DNA of 64,000 nt from Caballeronia zhejiangensis. GTDB taxonomy: Bacteria; Pseudomonadota; Gammaproteobacteria; Burkholderiales; Burkholderiaceae. Under the pieces are notes generated by a model that saw only the letters and a list, made by a program, of their open reading frames with translations, did not search any database and was not told the DNA's origin. The position numbers and the translations under genes are program-made. This document shows, piece after piece, positions 42,351 to 51,293 of the stretch. Every line of letters begins with the position of its first letter. The first letter of the stretch is position 1. The stretch is taken from assembly GCF_000698575.1 (NCBI RefSeq), contig NZ_JFHD01000031.1, positions 1 through 64,000 on the forward strand. The letters run 5' to 3'.

Positions 42351-43868
42351 ATGTCACAGAACAGCAAAACCGTCCGTCCCCTCGTCATCGGCGCGGTGAT
42401 GGCCTCGATGGCCATGGTCGCGATCGAAGCCACCATCGTCTCCACCGCGATGCCGCAAATCGCGACGCAGCTCGGGGGCCTCAATCTGTATAGCTGGGTG
42501 TTCTCGTCGTTCCTGCTCACGCAGACGGCGCTCACGGTCGTGTTCGGCAAGCTCGCCGATCTCTACGGCCGCAAGCCGGCGATCCTCGCGGGCATCGCGA
42601 TCTTTCTGATCGGCTCGGTGCTCGCGGGCTTCGCGTGGTCGATGCCCGCGATGATCGTCTTCCGGCTGATTCAGGGCGTCGGCGCGGGCGCGATCCTGCC
42701 GGTCGCGCTGACGGTCGTCGGCGATCTCTATCCGGCGCGCGAGCGCGGCAAGGTGCAGGGCTATCTCGCGAGCGTGTGGGCCGTGTCCGCCGTGCTCGGG
42801 CCGATGGTGGGCGGCCTGCTGATTCGCCAGTTCTCGTGGGCGTGGATCTTCTGGATCAACGTGCCGATCGGCATACTGGCCGCGCTGCTTTTCACGCTCT
42901 TTCTGCACGAGGAAAAGCGCCACGACCGTCCGGCGATCGATCTCGCGGGCGCGTTCTTCTTCACCGCCGCCGTCGCCGCGCTGATGATGGCGCTCACCGA
43001 CGCCGGCCACGCGAGCAATGCGCGCGTCGGCGTGGAGATCGGCGTGTTCGTGCTCGCGATCGTGTGCTTCGTGATTCAGGAGCGCCGCGCCGCCGATCCG
43101 ATGATCTCGTTCAGGCTGTGGTCGCATCGGCCGATTGCCGCGAGCAACGTCGCGACGGTCCTCGCCGGCATGGCGATGATGGGCCTCACCACTTTCCTGC
43201 CGATGTACGTGCAGGGCGTGATGCATCGCACGCCGGTGGAAGCGGGCCTCGCGCTCACGATGATGATGATCGGCTGGCCGAGCGGCGCCACTTTCACGTC
43301 GCGCGCGTTCAGCCGCATCGGCCTGAGGCGTCTGTTGATGATCGGCCCGGTCTTCATTCCGCTGGGCGCGTTGCCGTTCGTGCTGCTCGGTCCGCAATCG
43401 AGCCCGGTCTGGGCGGGCGTCGGTTCGGCGGTGCTGGGCTTTGGCATGGGCATCACAAGCGTGTCCTGCCTCATCCTGATACAGGAAATCGTGCAGCCGA
43501 TGGAACGCGGCAGCGCGACGGCATCGAACCTCTTTTCGCGCAACCTCGGCAATACGCTCGGTGCAGCCGTGTTCGGCGCGGTGCAGAACTACGGCCTCAC
43601 GCACACGGCCGGCCTGCCGCCCGTTCATGCGGATCAGCTGAAGCAACTGCTGTCGTCCGTGCCCGGCGACTTCGCGATGAACAACGAGATTCGCCTCGTG
43701 CTGCACCATTCGCTGCATCTGACCTTCACGGCGATGTTCGTGATCGCGCTAGGCACCGTGATTTCGATGCTGTTCATGCCGAAGATCGACATCGGGCGCG
43801 CGAAGGGCACGGTCGAGACGGTCGGCGCGGCCGATGCGAAAAACGCCGCAAATCAGGCGTTTCATTGA
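42351..43868 (+). CDS. EmrB/QacA-type MFS multidrug exporter (DHA2)
   Basis: A 505-residue inner-membrane transporter with about 14 hydrophobic segments. MFS landmarks are the motif GKLADLYGRKPAI between helices 2 and 3, LIQGVGAGAILPVALTVVGD (motif in helix 4-5) and SVWAVSAVLGPMVGGLL (motif C of antiporters). These place it in the DHA2 drug:H+ antiporter family, usually drug or dye export. The start at 42351 is the usual N-terminus; an ATG at 42307 in the same frame is possible and no ribosome binding site favours either. No HlyD partner gene is adjacent, so it probably acts alone. Confidence 0.9.
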   Translation: MSQNSKTVRPLVIGAVMASMAMVAIEATIVSTAMPQIATQLGGLNLYSWVFSSFLLTQTALTVVFGKLADLYGRKPAILAGIAIFLIGSVLAGFAWSMPAMIVFRLIQGVGAGAILPVALTVVGDLYPARERGKVQGYLASVWAVSAVLGPMVGGLLIRQFSWAWIFWINVPIGILAALLFTLFLHEEKRHDRPAIDLAGAFFFTAAVAALMMALTDAGHASNARVGVEIGVFVLAIVCFVIQERRAADPMISFRLWSHRPIAASNVATVLAGMAMMGLTTFLPMYVQGVMHRTPVEAGLALTMMMIGWPSGATFTSRAFSRIGLRRLLMIGPVFIPLGALPFVLLGPQSSPVWAGVGSAVLGFGMGITSVSCLILIQEIVQPMERGSATASNLFSRNLGNTLGAAVFGAVQNYGLTHTAGLPPVHADQLKQLLSSVPGDFAMNNEIRLVLHHSLHLTFTAMFVIALGTVISMLFMPKIDIGRAKGTVETVGAADAKNAANQAFH

Positions 43869-43923
43869 ACGCGCCGCGTCCCGCCGAGACGACCGGCGGA
43901 ACGCGGTCTCATGCAAAAAGCGC

Positions 43924-44151
43924 TCAATCCTGCGCCTGAATGAGCGGGCTGTCCTGCTTCGCCTTCCCGGCGCCTGCATCGTTGCCTGGCTGAGCGTCCT
44001 GCGCGATCGTCTGCATGTTCATGCCTTGCTGCGAGACGGGCGCGCCTTCCATCGGCGAATAGTGCGGCGCGGGGCCGTATCCGCTTGCGAGCGCGTAGGA
44101 AGCGCATGCGAGCGCCGCGACGAAGATGATGCCTTTGAGATTGCCGGTCAT
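43924..44151 (-). CDS. Small exported protein, unknown function
   Basis: A 75-residue precursor with a signal peptide (GIIFVAALACASYALA) and a mature part of about 53 residues rich in Gln, Gly, Ala, Asp and Met (MEGAPVSQQGMNMQT). AGGAG lies seven bases before the ATG. The mature peptide appears disordered and has no cysteine. It sits convergent to the efflux gene, ending 55 bases after it, and divergent from the hybrid kinase gene. I do not recognise a family. Confidence 0.7.
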   Translation of the reverse strand: MTGNLKGIIFVAALACASYALASGYGPAPHYSPMEGAPVSQQGMNMQTIAQDAQPGNDAGAGKAKQDSPLIQAQD

Positions 44152-44445
44152 GGTAGTGCTCCTGAGGGTTTCACGAATCCACTTCATCGGCCTCGTCGCA
44201 CTGCCTGCCCAGCACCGACCTTCTGAAATGTGAACGCAGTCTACGTGCGCGCATCGGCGTTGAAATCCCTCCAGAAGCACGGCTGAAAGCGGGTGGTGCG
44301 ATCGCCGCGCGCCGTTTCGCGGCCCGGCACGCCGATAGCTACGCTCACTAAAGGCATGGCAGCGATGCCGGGGCTCCGGGTAGACTGTGGCGTCGGCGGA
44401 CCTTTTGTCCAGGAAACGTCCGCCGCTGCGCCGACCACCCGAACC

Positions 44446-46392
44446 ATGACCAGACCTAAAGCCGACTCGCCCCTCGACCTCGCCCGCCACGCGCCATCCG
44501 AGCCCGCCATGAGCGAGCCGCAGTATCACGCGCTCGTCGATGCGATCGAAGACTGCGCGATCTTCATGCTCGACCTGAGCGGCCGCATCACGAGCTGGAA
44601 CAAGGGCGCGCGCAAGATCAAGGGCTATGAGGCGCACGAAATCATCGGACAGCATCTGTCGCGCTTTTACACGGCGGAATCGGTGGCGCGCGGCTGGCCC
44701 GAGTACGAGCTGAAGCAGGCCTACGCGACCGGGCGCTTCGAGGACGAAGGCTGGCGCGTGCGCAAGGACGGCACGCTGTTCTGGGCCAATGTCGTCATCA
44801 CGGCGGCGCGCAATACGCAGGGCGAGATCATCGGCTACGCGAAGTACACGCGCGATCTCACCGCGAAGCGCGCCGAGGAAGAGAAGCTGCGGCTCTCGGA
44901 AGAGCGCTTTCGTCTGCTCGTGGAAAGCGTCAGCGATTACGCGATCTTCATGCTCGATCCGGCCGGCCATATCGCAAGCTGGAATACGGGCGCGATGCGA
45001 ATCAAGGGTTATCAGCCGTCGGAGATCCTGGGCAAGCACTTTTCGATGTTCTATTGCCCCGAGGATCTCGAAGCCAACCTCCCCGAGATCGAACTGCAGA
45101 CCGCGATCCGCACGGGCCGCGTGGAGAGCGAAGGCTGGCGCGTGCGCAAGGACGGCTCGCTCTTCTGGGCGAACGTGGTGATCAACGCGGTGTACGACGA
45201 GCATCGCGTGCTGCGCGGCTTCGCGAAGGTCACGCGCGACATGAGCGACAGAAAGCGCCTCGATCAGCTCGAAGTGTCGTCGCGGCGCATCAGCGAGTTT
45301 CTCGCAACGCTCGCGCACGAGTTGCGCAATCCGCTCGCGCCGGTGCGCAATGCGATCGGCGTGATGCAGATGGAAAGCGACGTGCCGGAACGCATCGCCG
45401 CATGCCGCGACATCATCGACAGACAGACTTCGCATCTCGGCCGGCTCGTCGACGATCTGCTCGACATGGGCCGCATCACGACCGGCAAGATCGATCTGCG
45501 CATGACGCGCGTGGACGTGAGCGAGATCGTCGCGCGCAGCATCGAGCTCGTGCATCCGTTCACCGACGAACGCGCGCAGAACGTCGTCACCAAGCTGCCG
45601 TCCGAGCCCGTTCATGTGATGGGCGACATCACGCGGCTCGTGCAGGTCGTGCAGAACCTGTTGAACAACGCGTCGAAGTTCTCGCCGCGCGCCAGCACGA
45701 TCCGCGTCGAAGTCGAGCGCGAGGCGACAGCGCTGCTGCTGAAAGTGATCGACAAGGGGCGCGGCATCTCGCAGAAGGGTCTCACGTCCATCTTCGATCT
45801 GTTCGTGCAGGAGGATCACTATCTCAATCCCGGCGAGGCGGGCCTCGGCATCGGGCTGACGCTGTGCCGGTCGATCGTCGAGATGCACGGGGGGTCGATC
45901 AGCGCGGCGAGCGCCGGACCGAATCAGGGCAGCACGTTCGTCGTGCGCCTGCCTTACGCGTCCGACCACGATGCGCCGCGGCCGCATCGCGTGCTCGCGC
46001 AGACTGCGACGCTAGGCACGGGCGGCGGCCTGCGCATCGTCGTGATCGACGACAACCAGGATTCCGCCGACAGCCTCGCGCTGCTCTTGCAGATGAAAGG
46101 CCACGACGTGCGTACCGCGTATCACGGCAAGGAAGGACTCGACGTGATCCGCCATTTCCCGCCGCAACTGATTCTGCTCGATCTCGCCTTGCCCGACATG
46201 GACGGTCACGCGGTGCTGCGCGCGCTGCGCTCGCAGCGGCTCATCGGGCGTGCGACGGTGGTCGCGATGACGGGCTTCGGACAGGACAGCGACAAGGAAC
46301 GCTCCGCGCAGGCGGGCTTCGACGCGCATCTGGTGAAGCCGGTGGATTTCGACGTGCTGGACCGGTTGCTGGAGGAGGTGGCGAAGCGGTGA
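44446..46392 (+). CDS. Hybrid histidine kinase with tandem PAS domains
   Basis: A 648-residue cytosolic kinase. Two PAS domains (about 26-140 and 155-270) are clear tandem duplicates: IFMLDLSGRITSWNKGA and IFMLDPAGHIASWNTGA, each followed by GWRVRKDG and LFWANVVI. Then come HisKA (His291 in ATLAHELRNPL), HATPase (NLLNNASKFS, GLGIGLTLCRSI) and a C-terminal receiver (IVVIDDNQDSA, LILLDLALPDMDG). There is no membrane segment, so it senses a cytoplasmic cue, perhaps redox or a ligand. I chose the ATG at 44446; MSEPQYH at 44509 is also possible, and neither has a strong ribosome binding site. Its stop lies inside a hairpin shared with the convergent FUSC gene. Confidence 0.9.
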   Translation: MTRPKADSPLDLARHAPSEPAMSEPQYHALVDAIEDCAIFMLDLSGRITSWNKGARKIKGYEAHEIIGQHLSRFYTAESVARGWPEYELKQAYATGRFEDEGWRVRKDGTLFWANVVITAARNTQGEIIGYAKYTRDLTAKRAEEEKLRLSEERFRLLVESVSDYAIFMLDPAGHIASWNTGAMRIKGYQPSEILGKHFSMFYCPEDLEANLPEIELQTAIRTGRVESEGWRVRKDGSLFWANVVINAVYDEHRVLRGFAKVTRDMSDRKRLDQLEVSSRRISEFLATLAHELRNPLAPVRNAIGVMQMESDVPERIAACRDIIDRQTSHLGRLVDDLLDMGRITTGKIDLRMTRVDVSEIVARSIELVHPFTDERAQNVVTKLPSEPVHVMGDITRLVQVVQNLLNNASKFSPRASTIRVEVEREATALLLKVIDKGRGISQKGLTSIFDLFVQEDHYLNPGEAGLGIGLTLCRSIVEMHGGSISAASAGPNQGSTFVVRLPYASDHDAPRPHRVLAQTATLGTGGGLRIVVIDDNQDSADSLALLLQMKGHDVRTAYHGKEGLDVIRHFPPQLILLDLALPDMDGHAVLRALRSQRLIGRATVVAMTGFGQDSDKERSAQAGFDAHLVKPVDFDVLDRLLEEVAKR

Positions 46393-46411
46393 GGGCGATC
46401 ACGCCCTCACC
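46388..46411. terminator. Hairpin spanning two convergent stop codons
   Basis: GGTGAGGGCG (46388-46397) and CGCCCTCACC (46402-46411) form a perfect ten-pair stem with a four-base loop. The stem contains the TGA of the kinase gene, and the TGA of the FUSC gene begins in the loop and runs into the opposite arm. There is no T tract on either side, so it is either a bidirectional mRNA-end stabiliser or a Rho-assisted terminator. Confidence 0.5.
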
Positions 46412-47529
46412 ACCCGCAACGGAAAAATCACCCGCGACGCGATCAGCCCCAGCGCGCCGCCGAGCAGCGTTTCCCACGCGCGCGCCGTCAGCAGTTCGAG
46501 CGAATGCACGCCGCTCGCCGCGAGCGTCACGATGAGCACGAACGCGAACGCGCCGCACGCGATGTCGTATCGCTCCGGCAGCGCCATCGCATAGGCGATC
46601 ATCGCGAACGCGGACAGAATCCACACGACGAGCGGCCAATGTTCCGCGAGCGGCAGACACACGATGCCGATCGGCACGCCGACAAGCGTCCCGTAGATGC
46701 GCCGCCGTACGCGCTCCGCCGTCCCGACCGCCGACGTCGCGACGACATACACGCAAGCCGTGATCGCCCACGCCGATTCCGCGAGCCCGAACAGGCGATT
46801 CAACGCCACGACGACGAGCGCGCCGCACGCCGCCTGCAGACCCATCGCGAAGGCGGGCGAGATCGCGTCCCGGCCGTAAGCGGGCTCCGACGCCAGCGCG
46901 GGCAGCACGACCGGATGCTCGGCCGGTCCGCTCAGCACGCGCGGCACGATCGCCGCGAGCATGCCGATCAGTAACGCGAGCAGGATCGCCCAGGAATCGC
47001 CGGGGCGCAGATCCATCCCGTAAGCGAGGAGCTGGCCGATATAGAGCTGCGAGCCGACGCCCGCGCCCGTCATCCCGAAGCGCTTCAGATAGCCCGCGAG
47101 GAACGCGCCCGTCACGAGAATCAGCTCGGCGCCGCCGCGTCCGGTTTCACGAAGCATCGGCGCAAAAAACGTGAAGGTGAACGCGCCGAACGCAGCCGCG
47201 ACGCACAGAGTGACGAGATCGCGGCTCGACTCGAAACGCGTCGTGCGCGCCTCGGACACGCTCGCCCACAGCGCGAAGCCGCCCGCGAGCGCGCCCACCG
47301 ACACACCCGCCGGCACGCTTTGCGTCACGTCCTGCAGCGCGCCGAGCGCCGCCGCCAGCCCGTACGCGGTCACGAGCCGCAATCCCTTGATGCGCCGATG
47401 CGTGCCCGGATCGACGCGATCGAGCCACGCGAGCACGGCCTGCACGCGCTGCACGAGCGCTTGCACGATCGTCAGCGACGAATCCGCGAGACGCGCTTTC
47501 GCGTCGCCGATGGGCTGCTCGTCATCCAT
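46399..47529 (-). CDS. FUSC family inner-membrane protein
   Basis: A 376-residue protein with two blocks of hydrophobic segments (about 50-185 and 225-370) separated by a short soluble part; this is the FUSC/YccS-like layout. The segments ARTTRFESSRDLVTLC and ERVRRRIYGTLVGVPIGIVC match the family's membrane-proximal motifs. FUSC proteins are linked to export of aromatic acids and similar compounds, but direct evidence is sparse. The ATG at 47529 gives a charged N-terminus of about 45 residues. It is transcribed alone and lies downstream of the LysR gene on the same strand, 35 bases apart. Confidence 0.85.
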   Translation of the reverse strand: MDDEQPIGDAKARLADSSLTIVQALVQRVQAVLAWLDRVDPGTHRRIKGLRLVTAYGLAAALGALQDVTQSVPAGVSVGALAGGFALWASVSEARTTRFESSRDLVTLCVAAAFGAFTFTFFAPMLRETGRGGAELILVTGAFLAGYLKRFGMTGAGVGSQLYIGQLLAYGMDLRPGDSWAILLALLIGMLAAIVPRVLSGPAEHPVVLPALASEPAYGRDAISPAFAMGLQAACGALVVVALNRLFGLAESAWAITACVYVVATSAVGTAERVRRRIYGTLVGVPIGIVCLPLAEHWPLVVWILSAFAMIAYAMALPERYDIACGAFAFVLIVTLAASGVHSLELLTARAWETLLGGALGLIASRVIFPLRVVRA

Positions 47530-47564
47530 TGGCTTCCCCACAGGTAACGCACCTGCCACGCATT

Positions 47565-48491
47565 CTAGGACGCGTTGCGCCTGCGCGCGCGTTTGACGGC
47601 CGCAATCGGCCCGCCGCGCTGCGCCGCTTCGACGATGCAGCCCGCGAGGCGCGCCGCCGCATCCGGCTCGTCCGCGCGCACGCGCCGCGCGCGCTCCACA
47701 AGCCCGATCTCGCGATGAAACGTGTCGCCGCCGAGATCGAGCGCGACCGCGCCGCGCGGCCACGCGCCGATGCCGTCCGATACCGGCACGAGCGCCACGC
47801 CCAGCCCGCGCGCCACCAGTTGCGCGATGCCCGGCAGCTCGTCGACCTCGATCGAATCGCGCACGGCGATGCGGCGCTTCGTCAGAAACATGTCGACTTG
47901 CCGGCCGCCGAACGAGCGCCGGTCGTATCGGATGAACGGCTCCGATTCGATCAGCGCGCGCCAGTCGGCGCCCTTCTTCGCGGCAGGCACGAGCAGCACG
48001 AACGGCTCGACGGCGAGCGTGCGCCATTGCAGTTCCGCGGGCAGCGAAAACGGCGGGCGGATCATCACGGCCATGTCCATCTCGCCTGCATCGACGCTTG
48101 CGAGCAGATTGAGCGACACGCCCGGCACGAGCCGGATGCGCCACGCCGGCAGCATGCGCCGGAACGCGCCGATGGCATCGGGCAAAAGCGCCGCATGCGC
48201 CGACGCGATCGCGCCCACCGAAAGCGAGCCGCCGCGCCCGTCCTCGCCTTCCGGCTCAGCGAGGCGCGCGTACAGCGCGATCAGTTCATCGGCGAGTTCG
48301 AGCGTGCGCTTGCCGGCCTTGTTGAGCGTCGCGGAGCGGCCCGTCCTGTCGAACAGCTTCGCGCCGAGATGCGCTTCGAGGCGCTGCATCTGCGCGCTCA
48401 CGGCCGATTGCGTGAGGCCGATCTGCGCGCCTGCGCCCGCGAAAGTGCCGTGGCGCGCCACCGCGATGAAAGTCCGGAGTTCGCGCAGCAT
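47565..48491 (-). CDS. LysR-type transcriptional regulator
   Basis: A 308-residue LysR regulator: winged helix MLRELRTFIAVARHGTFAGA with recognition segment LTQSAVSAQMQRLEAHLGAK, then an effector domain with LPDAIGAFRRMLPAWRIRLV. The C-terminal tail is Arg-rich. It is divergent from a VOC-family gene, with a very AT-rich intergenic region carrying two identical palindromes, and probably controls both. The FUSC gene follows it in the same direction by 35 bases and may also be co-expressed. Confidence 0.92.
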   Translation of the reverse strand: MLRELRTFIAVARHGTFAGAGAQIGLTQSAVSAQMQRLEAHLGAKLFDRTGRSATLNKAGKRTLELADELIALYARLAEPEGEDGRGGSLSVGAIASAHAALLPDAIGAFRRMLPAWRIRLVPGVSLNLLASVDAGEMDMAVMIRPPFSLPAELQWRTLAVEPFVLLVPAAKKGADWRALIESEPFIRYDRRSFGGRQVDMFLTKRRIAVRDSIEVDELPGIAQLVARGLGVALVPVSDGIGAWPRGAVALDLGGDTFHREIGLVERARRVRADEPDAAARLAGCIVEAAQRGGPIAAVKRARRRNAS

Positions 48492-48504
48492 GTCGATTCA
48501 TCGA

Positions 48505-48554
48505 AAATATTTGGGCTGACTCCAGAAATATATCGTTTTTCAACACAAATATTT
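48505..48554. promoter_or_regulatory. Two AAATATTT palindromes in the LysR/VOC divergent region
   Basis: The perfect palindrome AAATATTT occurs at 48505-48512 and again at 48547-48554. Start to start they are 42 bases apart, which is four turns of the helix. They lie in an AT-rich 117-base gap between divergent genes, the first just 14 bases before the LysR start. Two same-face sites are what a LysR tetramer needs. Confidence 0.5.
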
Positions 48555-48608
48555 ATTAATAAACTTTGGTTCCAGTTCCCATGAACGTCGATTGAAGGAC
48601 TCAACTCC

Positions 48609-49043
48609 ATGAGCACGACCCAGCACGCCATGCCGCCGTTCCATCTCGCGTTTCCCGTTCATAGCCTCGCGGCCGCGCGCGAGTTCTACGGCGAACTGCT
48701 CGGCTGCCCGGAAGGCCGCAGCTCCGACGCATGGGTGGATTTCGATTTCTACGGCCATCAGATCGTCGCGCATCTCGCGCCGGAGGAATGCGGACATCGC
48801 ACGACGAGCGCGGTCGATGGCGACGCCGTGCCGGTGCGCCACTTCGGCGTGGTGCTGCCCATACCGCAGTGGAACGAGCTCGCCGACAAGCTGCGCGCGG
48901 CGGGCACGCGCTTCATCATCGAGCCGCATGTGCGCTTCAAGGGCGAAGTCGGCGAACAGGCGACGATGTTCTTCCTCGATCCGTCGGGCAATGCCGTCGA
49001 GATCAAAGCGTTCGCCGATATGTCGTCGCTCTTCGCGAAATAA
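48609..49043 (+). CDS. VOC-superfamily protein (glyoxalase/dioxygenase fold)
   Basis: A 144-residue protein with the paired beta-alpha-beta-beta-beta repeats of the vicinal oxygen chelate fold. Possible metal ligands are His12 in FHLAFPVHS, His near HFGVVLP and Glu in [10 protein letters not shown]. The [13 protein letters not shown] segment is typical. It may be a dioxygenase, glyoxalase or resistance-type protein; the sequence does not decide. It starts after a LysR-controlled AT-rich region, with AAGGA nine bases before the ATG, and is followed by a strong hairpin. Confidence 0.85.
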   Translation: MSTTQHAMPPFHLAFPVHSLAAAREFYGELLGCPEGRSSDAWVDFDFYGHQIVAHLAPEECGHRTTSAVDGDAVPVRHFGVVLPIPQWNELADKLRAAGTRFIIEPHVRFKGEVGEQATMFFLDPSGNAVEIKAFADMSSLFAK

Positions 49044-49046
49044 AAA

Positions 49047-49070
49047 ACGGGACGCCGCGCGGCGTCCCGT
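49047..49070 (-). terminator. Intrinsic terminator of the small exported protein gene
   Basis: A perfect 24-base palindrome (49047-49070, arms ACGGGACGCCGC and its complement) is followed on the minus strand by a run of six T. It lies 18 bases after the minus-strand stop at 49089. On the plus strand it begins four bases after the VOC stop but lacks a T tract, so it mainly serves the minus gene. Confidence 0.8.
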
Positions 49071-49088
49071 TCGTCATTGCAGCGCGCT

Positions 49089-49373
49089 TTACTGGCCGGA
49101 GCCGCTCGCGCTGACCGGCGCGCCCGGACCGCTCGGCGTCGCGGTGCCGCCCGGTTGCGTGGACGGACCCGAGTTCATCGTGCTCTTGTGCGTCTTCTTC
49201 GAATGCGTCGATTTGTGCGCGTGCGCGTTCGGCTGCGCGGGCTGCGTCGTGGTCTGCGCGTTGTCGCCGGCCTGCAGGCCCGTGTTCGAGCTCGGCGGAT
49301 TGTCCTGCGCGAAAGCGGACGCGCACACCAGCGCGAAAGCGCCGGCAGCGGCGGAAAGGGCGAAACGTTTCAT
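49089..49373 (-). CDS. Small exported His/Ser/Thr-rich protein
   Basis: A 94-residue precursor with a signal peptide cleaved after ASAFA (residue 22). The mature part is low-complexity: QPNAHAHKSTHSKKTHKST followed by a Gly/Pro/Ser-rich tail. The histidine cluster could bind metals, but that is speculation. Similar exported low-complexity proteins are common in Burkholderia. It ends at a strong terminator and is transcribed alone. Confidence 0.75.
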   Translation of the reverse strand: MKRFALSAAAGAFALVCASAFAQDNPPSSNTGLQAGDNAQTTTQPAQPNAHAHKSTHSKKTHKSTMNSGPSTQPGGTATPSGPGAPVSASGSGQ

Positions 49374-49528
49374 ATCGAAGACTCCTGTTGGCGGTTGCGA
49401 AATGCGATGCTCACGGCTTGTTCTGCCTGCTGGCCGCCGCGCTTCACGCGAGCGGCCGTTCGCACGTCAGGAGTCAGCACGCGACATGCCACGGTCTGAC
49501 GATTCGCCAACGTCTTCGCGTCTTCGTG

Positions 49529-51067
49529 TCAGGTTTTGAAGACCGCGATGGCGCGCTTCAGCTCTTCGGCCTGCGTCGCGAGCGCGGCGGCGGCGGCCGT
49601 CGCCTGTTCGACGAGCGCGGCGTTCTGCTGCGTGACCGCGTCCATCTGCACGATCGCGACGCCGACCTGCTCGATGCCCTGCGTCTGCTGCGTCGACGCC
49701 GACGAGATCTCGTTCATGATGTCGGTCACGCGCGAAACGGACGTGAGAATCTGCTTCATCGTGTCGCCGGATTGCTGCGCGAGGTCTTGCCCCGCCGTGA
49801 CGTTCGTCACCGATTCGTCGATGAGCGTCTTCACATCCTTCGCGGCCGCCGCGCAGCGCTGCGCGAGCGCCCGCACTTCCGATGCGACCACCGCGAAGCC
49901 GCGCCCGTGCTCGCCCGCACGCGCCGCTTCGACGGCCGCGTTCAACGCGAGGATGTTGGTCTGAAACGCGATGCCTTCGATCACGCCGATGATGTCGACG
50001 ATCTTCTCCGAGCTGCCCGCGATCTTGTCCATCGTCGCGACGACGCCGAGCACGACGCCGCTGCCGCTTTCCACCGTCGACGATGCGCTCGCCGCGAGCT
50101 GGCACGCTTCGCCGGCGTTATCGGAGTTCAGACGCACGGTCGACGTGAGCTCTTCCATGCTCGACGCCGTTTGCGCGAGCGACGCGGCCTGCTCTTCCGT
50201 GCGCGACGAAAGATCGTGATGGCCGTCCGCGATTTCGCGCGACGCCGCCGTGATGCCGTCCGCGACGAGCTTGATCTGCGCGATCGTCTGCGTGAGGCGC
50301 GATTGCATCGTGTGCATCGAATGCATGAGGCTCGAATCGTCGCCGCGCTGCACTTGCACGGTCTGCGCGAGATCGCCGGCCGCGATGCGCTGGCAGACGA
50401 CGGCCGCATCGCGCGGGTCGCCGCCGATGCTCTTCAGCACGCCGCGGATGATGAGCGTCATCGCGAACGTCAGCGCCACGCCGATCACGCCGATCAGCAG
50501 GAGCGACTTGAGCACGATGGCATGGAAGGCGCGATCGATGTCGTCGATCCACGCGCCCGTGTAGACGTGCCAGTCCCATTCCTGCACGTAATCACCGTAC
50601 GTGACCTTGGGCAGCGGTTCCTGCTCGCCCGGTTTCGGATACGAATACGTCGTGATATGCGAGCCGTCGAGACCGTGCTTGACGATCTCAGCGGTGAAGT
50701 GCTTGCCCGTGCTATCGACGAAATCGTTGATCTTGCCCTCGGAGTGCGGACGCGGCGGATCGAGCACCTGCCACATCTTCGAATCGATGATGCCGACATA
50801 GCCGCTCGTGCCGTAGCGGATCGCGCGCACGCTCGCGATCGCGCGTTTCTTCGCTTCGTCTTCGGGCAGCGCGCCGCTTTGCGCCTGCTTCACATAGAAC
50901 CTGACGACGCTCGCCGCCGACTGAACCTGTTCGGCGAGCGCGCCTTCGCGGTTGTTCATCAGCGAATGTTTCGTGGAGATCGCGTTGAGCGCGCACAGAA
51001 GAATCAGACTGAGCCATACGAAGCCCACGATGCTCATGAGCTTGGTCTTGAAAGAAAGTTTTTTCAC
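49529..51067 (-). CDS. Methyl-accepting chemotaxis protein with sCache domain
   Basis: A 512-residue chemoreceptor. Transmembrane helices lie at about 10-28 and 186-208 and enclose a periplasmic single-Cache domain (35-185, with [20 protein letters not shown] and [13 protein letters not shown]). HAMP and the long signalling helices follow; the tip is [20 protein letters not shown]. No C-terminal pentapeptide for CheR tethering is present. Single-Cache receptors often sense organic acids or amines. It is transcribed alone; I looked for a flagellar sigma-28 promoter and could not support one. Confidence 0.93.
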   Translation of the reverse strand: MKKLSFKTKLMSIVGFVWLSLILLCALNAISTKHSLMNNREGALAEQVQSAASVVRFYVKQAQSGALPEDEAKKRAIASVRAIRYGTSGYVGIIDSKMWQVLDPPRPHSEGKINDFVDSTGKHFTAEIVKHGLDGSHITTYSYPKPGEQEPLPKVTYGDYVQEWDWHVYTGAWIDDIDRAFHAIVLKSLLLIGVIGVALTFAMTLIIRGVLKSIGGDPRDAAVVCQRIAAGDLAQTVQVQRGDDSSLMHSMHTMQSRLTQTIAQIKLVADGITAASREIADGHHDLSSRTEEQAASLAQTASSMEELTSTVRLNSDNAGEACQLAASASSTVESGSGVVLGVVATMDKIAGSSEKIVDIIGVIEGIAFQTNILALNAAVEAARAGEHGRGFAVVASEVRALAQRCAAAAKDVKTLIDESVTNVTAGQDLAQQSGDTMKQILTSVSRVTDIMNEISSASTQQTQGIEQVGVAIVQMDAVTQQNAALVEQATAAAAALATQAEELKRAIAVFKT

Positions 51068-51247
51068 GATCTGGTTGTAATAGCCGATGGACGCGCCGGG
51101 GCAGGCGCTCGCTTTGCGGCTTCCGATCGCGGGCGATTTTACGTTTGCGTAAGCGGGTGCGACGCCGCGTCGTTATCGAAAGCTGCGTGCAATTTAACGG
51201 CAAGGCGCGTCGAATCTTGAGGCGCGGAACGCGGCGCACAAAGCAAA

Positions 51248-51279
51248 ACGCCCCGCATGACCGAAGTCATGCGGGGCGT
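51248..51279 (-). terminator. Strong intrinsic terminator with UUCG loop
   Basis: A perfect 14-pair stem (51248-51261 with 51266-51279) has the loop TTCG closed by C-G on the minus strand, the very stable UUCG tetraloop, and is followed by four T. It terminates the minus-strand MFS transporter gene whose stop is at 51294. Confidence 0.9.
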
Positions 51280-51293
51280 CGGTCCATGCTGCT

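Noticed and set aside
51095-51140. Possible flagellar sigma-28 promoter upstream of the chemoreceptor gene
   Set aside because: TAAA and a GCCG element are present on the minus strand, but they are 17 bases apart rather than 15 and the second element does not match GCCGATAA well.
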